This document shows, one piece after another, positions 23,701-33,323 of a stretch of 64,000 bases of DNA. The stretch's first letter is position 1. Each line of letters starts with the position of its first letter. The notes beneath the pieces were generated by a model. The model was not told the DNA's origin, did not search any database, and saw only the letters and a program-made list of their open reading frames with translations. The stretch comes from Gerris lacustris (lineage: Eukaryota > Arthropoda > Insecta > Hemiptera > Gerridae): positions 10,686,834 through 10,750,833 of the forward strand of contig OX578277.1 of the NCBI GenBank assembly GCA_951217055.1. The letters are read 5' to 3'. The translations under genes and the position numbers were made by a program.

Positions 23701-24369
23701 AGCGTAAACATGTGTCATATTTCTGTGCAAATAAGGCAAAACATGATATGTCCATTTTTTGGTCAAATTGAGTTATTGGTATCTATGGATTCAGCTCATT
23801 GAGATCTACATTTCTGTCTAAGAATTATGTATCTAAACCTTCCAGAACTCTAAGAAAACAGTGTGGCAAAAGTTGATAAGTCCAATTTTTTAAGACAAAA
23901 GATGATATGTCAACAACGTTCTATATGCCTTCTTTAGATTGAGGTTTATTCTTACTAAAAGTGCTGTGGCAAAATATGATAGAAAGACATATCATAGTTT
24001 GTCACTAATTGTTCGATAGAAATATACAAAAACCAAAAGAAGGCAAGTTATGATAAGTAGAGATGTCATGTTTTGCCTTCTTCTGTTTCTCTGTGTTTTA
24101 GAGATTTAATACTAAATATAGGGTGATATGTGATAAGAATATAAGGTACCTTAGGGTTTTTTTTGGGTTTAGTTTAGTTTTTTCACGCATTATTACCGAA
24201 AGACGATACTTTTTTATACTGTTCTCTGATTTCTTTGTTTTACGTTTTTAATAATAATCTTATGGACTTGTCATAAATGCACCGAATCATTTTCAAATCG
24301 AGCTCGATATACGTAACATCGTCCTGTAACATCCCAAACATCGAGTCAACAATCACCTTCTACTTTGAT

Positions 24370-24712
24370 GATACCTGCCCAGAAGAAAACTAAAACTAAT
24401 GGCGTAATAAAGAGAAATATTGAAAAAGATAAAAAAAAGAGAGAGGCGAAAGTTATAAAAATAGAAAAGGCGAAGATGTAGGGGCAAAAATATTAAAGCC
24501 AATACTACATTAAATTGACCAAAGCATTCAATATTATGTGTGGCATAAGGCATTGGCAGGACGTGGAGCAGATCAAATAGCTTTATGTATTTATAAAAAA
24601 AATAATGATGCTACCACCTTCAGTGAACAAGGTAATTACTTACTCTGATTCATGCTGTGGTCAGAATAGAAATATTAACATGGATGTAATGTTTAGTTTG
24701 GCTCGGCAGAAA
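24370..24712 (+). pseudogene. Transposase remnant, N-terminal and core part
   Basis: Conceptual translation with frame changes gives a lysine-rich start, then KNRKGEDVGAKILKP, then WHKALAGRGADQIALC, then VITYSDSCCGQNRNINMDVM. The last matches the Y-(S/T)-D-x-C-x-G-Q-N-R-N motif of a transposase-like family common in aphids and other insects (from memory of the family, not a search). There are stops, at least one frameshift before VITYSD, and the expected region between the basic segment and WHKALAG appears deleted. The D in YSD is a plausible catalytic acid of an RNase H-like fold. The reading ends near a foldback element inserted at 24768. Not functional. Confidence 0.7.
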
Positions 24713-24767
24713 AAAAACAACCATTCAATCTTCTTGTAGTTTTTTGAACCCTTTATTTCAAATTTAA

Positions 24768-25191
24768 TTTGCGAATAAAACACTATAGTTTCTATATGTT
24801 TATTGGGTCTATAGGGTTTTTTATGTATAATTTTTTAGGGTTAAAAATAAACCAGTTTTTTTCTCCTCTAGCGCTATATTTCGCCCTTACATTGGGCTTC
24901 TTTAGGTTTATTTCTATTTCTCAGTCATATGAGTCAATCCATAAAAAATTATAAAATGGGAAATTGATAGAACTTAGGTAAAGGAAAAAAAAATACCTTG
25001 TTTTATGGACTGACTCATATGACTGAGAAATAGAAATAAGCCTAAAGAAGCCCAAGGTGAGTGCAAAATATAGCAGTGGAGAAGAAACCAATTTAAAATG
25101 TGTTAATATTTTTTAACCCTAAAAAAGTATACACAAAAAACCCTATAGACCCCACAAAAACATATAGAAACTATGGTGTTTTATTCGCAAA
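24768..25191. mobile_element. Foldback/MITE, 424 bp, inserted in the transposase remnant
   Basis: TTTGCGAATAAAACAC at the left and GTGTTTTATTCGCAAA at the right are exact complements. The arms (about 24768-24945 and 25005-25191) stay paired over CATATAGAAACTAT, GACCC..AGGG, and a long inner block around CTCAGTCATATGAGTCA. A 3-bp TAA flanks both sides (24765-24767 and 25192-25194), a likely target duplication. No transposase. Confidence 0.9.
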
Positions 25192-25206
25192 TAAACAGCC
25201 ATTTAG

Positions 25207-25800
25207 TTAATAGATCAGAAGTTCCTATTGCCTGGCCACACTAGGATGGAATGCGACAGTGGCCACGCTCGCATAGAGAGAACAAAGAAAAAGGTTGTGC
25301 CTAACTTAAGTATTATGACACCCAGATGTTGGGTGACATTTATTCGCTCGGTATCGGGCAAGGAATCAAAAGTATTTTTACTAAATCGAGACGTTTTCTT
25401 ATCATTTTTCCAAATTTCTAACAAATATTTTGGTTAAATGACTAAATGATGTAACAGAAGAGAAAGTCAGAGAGCTAAAAATAAGATGGTTAAGGTACTC
25501 CAGCGATTTTGGAAAAAATCATTTTGAATACAGTTTAAATGAAGAAGAACCTTCTAGGACCCTTGACATCACTAGAAGAAAGAAGAGAGACAAGAAAAAA
25601 GGAAATGACAGTATAGAAGTACCTTTAACTTACAATGGAAGTGTCCCGACAAATTATAAAAATAAAATACAAGATTTGTTGTGTAAGTTCCCTCTAATTG
25701 ATAAAGAATGTCATAAATTTTATTAACAGTTATTGACCGATGATAGTTCTCCTGAATTAGATGAATTAGAAGATGATCATCCTTTGGATTTTGGATAGTA
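25207..25800 (+). pseudogene. Transposase remnant, C-terminal part
   Basis: Downstream of the insertion the frame resumes: LIDQKFLLPGHTRMECDSGH, then ARIERTKKK and WVTFIRSVSGKES up to a TAA near 25435. A second frame then gives ELKIRWLRYSSDF, RRKKRDKKK, VPLTYNGSVP and LLCKFPLIDKECHKFY, ending in an acidic tail (ELDELEDDHPLDFG) and stop. The GHT.MECD.GH block and the closing L...FPLI....H.FY block match the tail of the same insect transposase-like family. At least one stop and one frameshift: a dead gene. The two halves give the order expected for one protein, which shows the foldback element landed inside it. Confidence 0.72.
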
Positions 25801-26429
25801 TGTAGCTATTCATAGTTTACTTTTATATATATTTCTTCGTTTGCTTTTTTAAACTTAACTCTAATTTTGTGTATATCTTATTTTAATTTTAGTTTTTTAT
25901 TATTATTATGATATTGTTTATTAACAATTTTTTACTTTTTACTTATGAATTGTCTTTTAATAAACATAATTTTGATTTTTTTTAAAAATTATACGTTGTT
26001 ATTTCTACACTTATCAAGTTTTGCCATCATTCACTTTACTGAACAAAAGGTCAAAAGATGATATGTCCGCAAAATATCATGACAGTCTGTGAGAAAAGAA
26101 TAAAATTCATTGCTTAAAACTATCATAAAATTAATTTTGAACTTGGTTTTGCATTCATAAATGATTGTTTTTTGAATTCGCAAAATCAAAATAAATAAAA
26201 AATTAATACCCAATTCATGATGGCATTGCAAAGTTTGAAAACACTCTCCTGTAAAATTACAAAAAACGGACATGTCATCTTTTGGCTTATTGTCACAGAT
26301 TTCGTAAACTTTAATGATTTTACGTCCTATTATTGTCAAATTTATTTAATGTTACCTCCGTTTTTTAAATCTTTGAAAATTGTTTTGATTTTTTTCATGA
26401 ATTATAGTATCAATTTAGCATAATTTAAA

Positions 26430-27050
26430 GCGCGGCAGACGGTTAAAATTAATCTGGAGCTATCTAATGGCTTCTTTCGGCAAACCATTTAAATTTCATA
26501 TAAAATCATATGTTTATAGCTTCCGAGCTTATTGAAGGTAACGGCAGTTTTGTGATCGTTTTGAAGTATACGATCATTTTTTATGTCTCCGACGAGTAGT
26601 TTTAAGATATGTTGGTTCGCATAAATTGAGTGATAGACCGATAAATTGAGCGAATAGACCGATAAATTGAGAGAATAAACCGATAAATTGAGAGAATAAA
26701 CCGATAAATTGAGAGAATAAACCGATAAATTGAGAGAATAGACCGATAAATTGAGCGAATAGACCGATAAATTGAGCGAATAAACCGATAAATTGAGAGA
26801 ATAAACCGATAAATTGAGCGAATAGACCGATAAATTGAGAGAATAAACCAATAAATTGAGCGAATAGACCGATAAATTGAGAGAATAAACCGATAAATTG
26901 AGCGAATAGACCGATCAATTGAGTGATAGACCGATAAATTGAATGAATAGACCGATAAATTGAGCGATAGACGGATAAATTGGCGAAAGACCGACAGACT
27001 GACACGGAACCAAAAATGTCTCACAAAAAATCTCAGTCTTGGCATTTTTT
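26430..27050 (+). repeat. Dispersed repeat with internal 21-bp expansion, partner at 52880-53240
   Basis: Shared phrases in order: GCG.C..ACGGTTAAAA.TAATCTGG, TTTAAGATATGTTGGTTCGC and GACACGGAACCAAAAAT. In the partner copy the stretch after GGTTCGC is short; here it holds the 21-bp array. Confidence 0.8.
26621..26996 (+). repeat. 21-bp minisatellite, about 18 copies
   Basis: CGATAAATTGAGCGAATAGAC with G/A and C/A variants. All three minus frames stay open (120, 143 and 147 codons) since 21 is divisible by three and no unit contains a stop; these overlapping frames are not genes. Confidence 0.98.
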
Positions 27051-27616
27051 TAAAATCGGAGACATCAAATATTTACCATTTTTTTACTCTTTACGGTCCT
27101 TTTACTATTAGCTCTTTGTTTACATTGGGGAAACTGTCAAATTAGTTCACTTTGTATATAACTTCACACTTCTAGAACCACCTCTGGTGTCTTTAATATT
27201 TGAGCCACATTTTAGGTTTTTGTAGGAAGTAAAAAAAGAATCCTTATATAACGGCTCTGTCTGACTGTCCGTCCGTTGGTGTCTATCCGTTGGCTTGTTT
27301 CGATTCATAAACTACTACAGCTAGAATATGAAATTTGGTACACAGGTGAATCTCGGCATTCAAGGCAACTGTACACTTTTTGGAGTTTTCACACTTAATA
27401 TTTTCAAGATGGCGGCCAATATGGTGGGTAGCCAAAAACAAGGTTTTTAGTCACCGTGACATGTTATACATCAATTTAAAGTTCTTGAAGTGTAGAAAAA
27501 GAATATGCAACTATAAAAATTTTACAATTATAATTTTAACTTAATCGTACAGAAACCGGTGATTATCGCCTCACGTACTTACGTGAAGCGCGCCTTACTT
27601 ATTTATTTATTAAGCT
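27051..27616. other. No gene; old repeat pieces
   Basis: 27230-27480 has TGTCCGTCCG and GAAATTTGGTACACAGG phrases of a type common in insect repeats. CTCTTTGTTTACATTGGGGAAACTGTCAAAT (split: about 27113-27143) has diverged relatives at 28290-28345 and 28405-28455, so the host sequence around the hAT insertion was itself repetitive. Confidence 0.45.
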
Positions 27617-27624
27617 CCCTACAC

Positions 27625-28260
27625 CAGGCCCGTTTTAGACGTTCACTGCGCCCTGGGCACCCCATCACGATGCGCCCCCCCCCCCCCTTACTTGTATATT
27701 TTGGAGTTCTTTTCTTGGTAACGAATATTGGGTTATCGAAATATTAATTTAATCACTATAATATCCAAACTAATTACTAATAGTCCAGGAGATATCCTGC
27801 AAAAAAGTGTCTGACTAACATCAAGCTAGAATTTTGTGTATAAGTAAATCTTTTAGTGCCTTTTAAGAATATGTAGTCGGCTAAGTTCGTCTGCGGGTCA
27901 TAGCTTGGCAATAGGCATTTGAAAAGAACAAACCGGTGGAGAGCGGCCATGTCCCGCTCTTTTTTGTGGACAATGTGATTTTCATGATCCTGAGTACGAA
28001 CTTAGTTAACAGACCAATAATCAAGTTGATGGCAGTTTGTCACTTAATAGGTAAGTTTGTCAAATATTACTCCTAATTAAAGACTTTACCTATTAAGTGA
28101 CAAACTACCATCAACTTGATGTTTGGTCTACTAACTAAAAAAAGTTTGAAAAAAAAGTTTAGCCGTCCCCCCCCCCCCCCCAAACCTTATGAGTTGCGCC
28201 CCAAACCTCTTGCGCCCCTGGGCACGTGCCCATCGTGCCCCTATAGTTAAATCGGCCCTG
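27625..28260. mobile_element. hAT-type non-autonomous element, 636 bp, 8-bp TSD
   Basis: Ends CAGGCCCG.TTTTAG and TAAATCGGCCCTG are imperfect TIRs. CCCTACAC lies directly outside both ends (27617-27624 and 28261-28268), an exact 8-bp target duplication as hAT elements make. The subterminal regions share GGGCAC and ATCGTG/CACGAT words. C-tracts lie at 27675-27687 and 28167-28181. A foldback piece is nested inside. No transposase. Confidence 0.9.
27782..28140. mobile_element. Partial foldback element nested in the hAT element
   Basis: Starts AGTCCAGGAGATATC and follows the left arm of the 18280-19093 family through GGAGAGCGGCCATGTCCC, then folds on itself: TAACAGACCAATAATCAAG to AATAGGT (about 28013-28052) pairs with ACCTATTAAGTGACAAACTA and on to 28138. 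The outer right arm is missing. Confidence 0.8.
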
Positions 28261-28268
28261 CCCTACAC

Positions 28269-28557
28269 TTTATAAACTGTAAGTTTTAAATCAAGGAAAC
28301 TCAAATTAGTTCACTTTTCTCTCACTGTAAACTTCTAGCACTAACTATTGGCATCTATGTTTGAGTCACTTTTTTATTCAGTATATGCTTTCTCCACTTC
28401 ATCTGAACTCTTTGTTTACATCGGAGAAACTATCAAATTTGTTCATTTTTTAGTTGGTGTTGACCATGCACTTCCTATAGTTCCGAGTTCCGATGTTTCG
28501 CCTCCTATGCTAGAGGCTTCATTAAGGGGACAAGGGAACTGTGTAAACCCTTAAACA
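28269..28557. other. No gene; continuation of repetitive host sequence
   Basis: A 68-codon ORF (28348-28554) lies over two diverged ~120-bp units and has no recognisable domain. Confidence 0.4.
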
Positions 28558-28560
28558 TTA

Positions 28561-28711
28561 AGGTGGGTATGCACTAGAGCATTCGCCCCGAATGAGCATG
28601 TGTTCACTACCCAATGAGCATGCGTTGCCCTGATTTGCTTAGAAATGGACATGGCGAGCCAAACGGAAACGCATGATCATTCGGGGCGAATGCTCAAGTG
28701 TATCCCCGCCT
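28561..28711. mobile_element. PIF/Harbinger-type MITE, 151 bp, TTA TSD
   Basis: The two ends are inverted repeats over about 40 bp with a perfect GCATTCGCCCCGAATGA core block inside (one arm) and its complement in the other. TTA flanks both sides (28558-28560 and 28712-28714), the 3-bp TWA target typical of PIF/Harbinger. GC-richer than its surroundings. Confidence 0.8.
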
Positions 28712-28714
28712 TTA

Positions 28715-29284
28715 CATGTCCATCTAACAACACGAAGTTGCTACTTTTGACTTTTACTAACCCCTAATGATATTATAGAGGTAAAGCATTGGCGAAACCA
28801 ACTTTAAATATATGTAACAAATAGGTAAACACATAAAGAACTGGAACTACATTATAATATAAACAGCGGAAACCAACACACTACATACTATAGCTTAGTT
28901 ACTTACTTGTGCCCTATCATCTTTAGTTATAGACCCTAAGCTAGCTTACTTAGTTGTTAAAAAGTGCTATTAGACTTTAGAGATGTCAAATAAAATTAAT
29001 ATTAGCATGGTTACCAGTATAACAGACAAGTGTCACCTGCAGGAAGATGAATTTTTAAAGTGAAACACAGGATATGACTAACACCCAGGCACGTGTCTTC
29101 AGTCTTCATCCTGACTACTAATAAGTAATCGCGGTTCACGGTAAGACTTGATAACCCTCCAATACTAAATCAGTACGAACATGGAATACCAACAATATCA
29201 AAGACAAAGAGGTCGGTAAACTTAATAATAGATAAAGTAAAAACGCATTGGTCAAAATCTATAGGCTTTATTATTATATTATTT
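28715..29284. other. No recognised gene
   Basis: AT-rich, no repeat or credible ORF seen. Confidence 0.45.
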
Positions 29285-29410
29285 TATTAGGATCTGTTTT
29301 TGTAGTTGCTGTTGTCTCTGACAACAACAACGACAATCTGAGTTAGATTTCTAGAAAGAGAAGACATGTTCCACACTAATGTAATGATCACATAAAGATG
29401 TGTATTAGCT
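29285..29410 (-). repeat. ~145-bp family copy, degenerate, next to 130-bp array
   Basis: GACATGTTCCACACTAATG, then ATCACATAAAGATGTGTA, mirrors the GGAACATGTCTC and ACACATCTATCTATGT words of the family. Confidence 0.6.
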
Positions 29411-29416
29411 AACTCA

Positions 29417-30357
29417 GATTTAAACCTCTGTCTCAACTCCTACACTGACTGTTTCTCTTTCGCACTTGATCTCTTCTCACCGGTACTGAAGATGACTATT
29501 CGTAGTTGAAAGTTAGTTTTGTACAATAAACTTACTAAAGACAGGAGATTTAAACCTCTGTCTCAACTCCTACACTGACTGTTTCTCTTTCACACTTGAT
29601 CTCTTCTCACCGGTACTGAAGATGACTATTTGTAGTTGAAAGTTAGCTTTGTACAATAAACTTACTAAAGACAGGAGATTTAAACCTCTGTCTCAACTCC
29701 TACACTGACTGTTTCTCTTTCACACTTGATCTCTTCTCACCGGTACTGAAGATGACTATTCGTAGTTGAAAGTTAGTTTTGTACAATAAACTTACTAAAG
29801 ACAGGAGATTTAAACCTCTGTCTCAACTCCTACACTGACTGTTTCTCTTGCGCACTTGATCTCTTCTCACCGGTACTGAAGATGACTATTCGTAGTTGAA
29901 AGTTAGTTTTGTACAATAAACTTACTAAAGACAGGAGATTTAAACCTCTGTCTCAACTCCTACATCGACTGTTTCTCTTTCACACTTGATCTCTTCTCAC
30001 CGGTACTGAAGATGACCATTTTTAGTTGAAAGTTAGCTTTGTACAATAAACTTACTAAAGACAGGAGATTTAAACCTCTGTCTCAACTCCTACACTGACT
30101 GTTTCTCTTTCACACTTGATCTCTTCTCACCGGTACTGAAGATGACTATTTGTAGTTGAAAGTTAGCTTTGTACAATAAACTTACTAAAGACAGAAGATT
30201 TAAACCTCTGTCTTAACTCCTACACTGACTGTTTCTCTTTCACACTTGATCTCTTCTCACCGGTATTGAAGATGACTATTTGTAGTTGAAAGTTAGCTTT
30301 GTACAATAAACTTACTAAAGACAGAAGATTTAAACCTCTGTCTTAACTCCTACACTG
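29417..30357 (+). repeat. 130-bp satellite array B, about 7 copies, opposite to array A
   Basis: TAAACCTCTGTCTCAACTCC recurs at 29421, 29551, 29681, 29811 and on to 30331, period 130. It is the reverse complement of array A. The hammerhead-like core CTGAAGA starts at 29486 and recurs every 130 bp; the copy at 30266 has TTGAAGA, so it has lost an invariant base. More divergence between units here than in array A. Confidence 0.97.
29486..29511 (+). ncRNA. Hammerhead-like core in satellite unit (representative)
   Basis: CTGAAGA (29486-29492), a helix II ACTA-loop-TAGT (29495-29506) and GAAA (29508-29511) match C-U-G-A-N-G-A ... G-A-A-A of hammerheads. A short helix III (AG/CT, 4-nt loop) is possible, but helix I pairs poorly, so activity is doubtful for the monomer. 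Present in most units of both arrays. Confidence 0.35.
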
Positions 30358-31390
30358 TAAATGTTCGTTATGATGAATGAAATCAAATTACTTTGTTAGG
30401 GTGTTTTATGGAATGGACTACAGACTACAAGGCTATTACAGAAAGGTAGTTTATAAGCCACGTGGTGTTAACTGCAATTATTAAACTATAGTGCGAACCT
30501 GGGTCAGTTCACACAATATTACGAACTGGGTCAAGCCACTATTATGATACGGCCTCAGCAACGTGAGAACAAACTGACGTCTTTGTTACATTAATCTGCT
30601 AATACTTCCGATAAACGGCGTACAAGTTAATTGCTCCTGTTATATTTTGAGAATATGATAGCCCTATATATTTTGGAATGGTAGTCCTAAAATTTAGTCA
30701 AAGAGGTAAAGCGGGTATACTGTCGGGTCAAGATGAGAACTGACTCTGACAGCCCAGGTTGGCCAACCTATGAAGGAAAAAATAAAGGCACTAGGTGATT
30801 ATTCTTAGGACCACGCTCCTCCTTGTGACAGTAATTTTGTTTGTCTAGTAGTGCCAACCTTCTAAGCGTCATTTTACTCTTTTAACTAACTTATTTAGTC
30901 TTTGAGTGTTTATTCACTATGAGTAAGTTCTACAAAATCTCAGTAGAAACAACTTATAAGTAAAAAACAGTATTCTCATTATCTCCTATTCACGAGAAAG
31001 CCACTTTTATTGTCACATGAACTATTATAACAATTGCACCTATAGATTAGTTCATAATGCAGTCACTTAATTCTCGTACAGCGCTACAGTCTCTCACATT
31101 TCTCACAGAATGTTTCATTGTTTAAAATAACATTTTTATCTTAAAATCAGTGTTTTTTTTCTCTGTTATTATATATTTCACGCTTCTACTGTCATTATTA
31201 GAACTTATGGACTTCATGTTTTTTGTTGTGAAAAATATAATTATATTAGTACACAGAAAATGCTATTGTAAAAATATTACAATTTTTTAATCGGTGACGA
31301 TATTATGTCAGATATCAGACCGACGTTACGATCTATTTAAAAAACACTTAAATTATTAATTAACATTGTAAGCAACCAGTGACATTAGTG
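30358..31390. other. No gene; MITE relic at 30700-30880
   Basis: 30700-30880 carries GGTTGGCCAACCT and AAGGCACTAGG, reverse relatives of the interior of the 2197-2422 MITE. The rest is AT-rich with no credible ORF. Confidence 0.45.
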
Positions 31391-31392
31391 AA

Positions 31393-31462
31393 AGGTAGTG
31401 AATTAGTGGCTGGCTGTTATCATTCGTTCTTGTCACGCGAGTTCGATTCCCGACTCCAGCAC
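31393..31462 (+). repeat. tRNA-related fragment
   Basis: A weak A-box-like stretch (TAGTGAATTAGTGGC) and a good B box (GAGTTCGATTCCC). No full cloverleaf. Likely a SINE head. Confidence 0.4.
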
Positions 31463-31625
31463 TCCAGCAAAGGGCTCCATGCTTGGTGATCCCCAAGCAA
31501 GCATAAGCATCGCTATAGATATGGGCGCTATAGCTACTTAAGTGGCATCCATCCGGTTACGAATGCCAATTGTATTGTTTATACACCAACTAACGATCAT
31601 CCATTTTATACATATATGTATGTAT

Positions 31626-31658
31626 ATATATATAAATAGTATATATATATATATATAA

Positions 31659-31730
<72 letters not shown>
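31626..31730. repeat. (TA)n microsatellite
   Basis: TA-rich from 31626, pure in its right half. Confidence 0.97.
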
Positions 31731-31733
<3 letters not shown>

Positions 31734-31848
31734 GTTAGTAGTATTGATTGAGATTTTATGGTATTTACTCATAGTGAAGGTTGATAAGAAAAGAAAACAC
31801 TTTTACTTGTTCAATAATTTTATTGTCAAACCATAAATATATTTTGAC

Positions 31849-31889
31849 TTACATACCGGTTTCGACTTATTCAGTCATCATCAGTGTAA
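31849..31889 (-). ncRNA. Hammerhead ribozyme motif, left arm
   Basis: Reverse-complement copy of the motif at 33005-33045, same core and helices, identical over the 41 nt. See that entry for base-by-base reading. Confidence 0.68.
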
Positions 31890-32046
31890 TGGTAATTTTA
31901 CAAGTTCGGAATAGTATATAAAGGTTAAAGGACGAGGGGTTTGGGGTACATGGTGTGGGAGGGGGAGGTCGGTAGTTGGGTATCGGCAAAAGAGGAATTA
32001 TCTCTGCGTCTAGGATCAGAGGAGTTTATTATTCATTAACATCCCC

Positions 32047-32694
32047 ATGAATAATAAAGACTTCGAAAACGAAATTAAAACAATAAAGGCAATAGCCAAA
32101 AATAATGGATATAACACTAATATAATAAATAACATACTGAATAAAAAATTAGAAAGAAAGGCTATTAATCTAAGCATACAACTAGAACCACAAATTAACG
32201 ATAATAAGAAATGGATAAGCCTGCCATATTTAGGAACAATCTCAGAAACAATAGGAAATCAGTTGAATAAACTAAACATAAAAACAACTTACAAATCATA
32301 CACTAATCTTAAGAAGATCATAGGTACACCTGAAGACAAATCCGATATACTAGAAAAAAGTGGAGTATACAAACTCACATGTGATACATGCCAAGGAGTA
32401 TACCTAGGCCAAACAGGAAGACAGCTAAAAACAAGAATAAAAGAACACATGCACTCTTGGAACACTAAAGATAATAAATCTAGCTTCGCGGAACACCTCA
32501 TAGATAATAACCACTCATTTACTAATAATAGCGTAAAACTCATACACACATGCAATAAAGGAAAACAATTAGATTTATTAGAACAACTAGAAATTAACAG
32601 AGCCCTCCAAAATAATAATATAGAATGCTTCAACGATAAAATAAACCTTAATACATCACCCCTAGTCAAACCAATAACAAATCCACACGTATAA
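32047..32694 (+). CDS. Penelope-like element ORF, C-terminal GIY-YIG endonuclease
   Basis: 215 codons. Residues 1-60 resemble the linker after the reverse transcriptase in Penelope-like proteins (basic, NNGYN..IINNIL). The GIY-YIG nuclease follows: GVYKLTC at 106-112, C115, then VYLGQTGRQLKTRIKEH at 118-134, FAEHL at 147-151 and LLEQLEI at 177-183, giving candidate catalytic Y108, Y119, R130, H150 and E179, and a CxxC pair (C112, C115) as common in these elements. In the family this domain nicks DNA to prime reverse transcription. The start is simply the first ATG: the frame is open upstream to a stop at 32011 inside the inverted arm, so the true N-terminus with the reverse transcriptase is missing. 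5' truncation, no promoter seen. Cannot mobilise alone; the domain frame itself is intact. Confidence 0.85.
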   Translation: MNNKDFENEIKTIKAIAKNNGYNTNIINNILNKKLERKAINLSIQLEPQINDNKKWISLPYLGTISETIGNQLNKLNIKTTYKSYTNLKKIIGTPEDKSDILEKSGVYKLTCDTCQGVYLGQTGRQLKTRIKEHMHSWNTKDNKSSFAEHLIDNNHSFTNNSVKLIHTCNKGKQLDLLEQLEINRALQNNNIECFNDKINLNTSPLVKPITNPHV

Positions 32695-33004
32695 CAACTA
32701 CATGTCCTTAATTCAGAAGCCTCCTAGCATTTTAAATCAACAATGTTATTATATTTATTGAAATGTATTATTTGTGTTATATTTTTTCTTTTAGTTAAAC
32801 ATGTAAAATTTGCTAGGAAGTTATCAACCCAGGTACAATGAGGGTGAAATTCCACCGCAATAATCCCAACTCCTCTGATCCTAGACGCAGAGATAATTCC
32901 TCTTTTGCCGATACCCAACTACCGACCTCCCCCTCCCACACCATGTACCCCAAACCCCTCGTCCTTTAACCTTTATATACTATTCCGAACTTGTAAAATT
33001 ACCA

Positions 33005-33045
33005 TTACACTGATGATGACTGAATAAGTCGAAACCGGTATGTAA
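33005..33045 (+). ncRNA. Hammerhead ribozyme motif, right arm
   Basis: Type I layout: helix I strand TTACA (33005-33009), CTGATGA (33010-33016), one unpaired T, helix II GACT-GAATA-AGTC (33018-33030), GAAA (33031-33034), helix III ACC/GGT (33034-33039), cleavage-site A (33040), helix I strand TGTAA (33041-33045). All invariant core bases are present. Helix III is a loopless palindrome ACCGGT, so pairing between two RNA copies is more natural than a hairpin. Hammerheads in the terminal repeats of Penelope-like elements are established; activity of this copy is inferred. Confidence 0.72.
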
Positions 33046-33119
33046 GTCAAAATATATTTATGGTTTGACAATAAAATTATTGAACAAGTAAAAGTGTTTT
33101 CTTTTCTTATCAACCTTCA

Positions 33120-33323
<204 letters not shown>

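Larger units (their letters stand above)
23722..26299 (+). mobile_element. DNA transposon relic, 2.6 kb, with decayed transposase
   Basis: The left end TCTGTG..AATAAG.CAAAA (23722 on) and the reverse complement of the right end (to 26299) match over about 38 bp with few differences. Inside, decayed coding pieces of a transposase are collinear on the plus strand, interrupted by a foldback insertion. Short variants of ATGATATGTC recur at about 23742, 23872, 23908, 24050 and 26055, as subterminal transposase-binding repeats would. A polyA-like AATAAA lies after the coding part (about 25960). Family seen, superfamily not named with confidence. Confidence 0.7.

Noticed and set aside
24353..24553. 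66-codon minus ORF at 24.4 kb
   Set aside because: Shadow of the plus-strand transposase remnant.
26489..27045. Three overlapping minus ORFs (120-147 codons)
   Set aside because: Frame artefacts of the 21-bp minisatellite.
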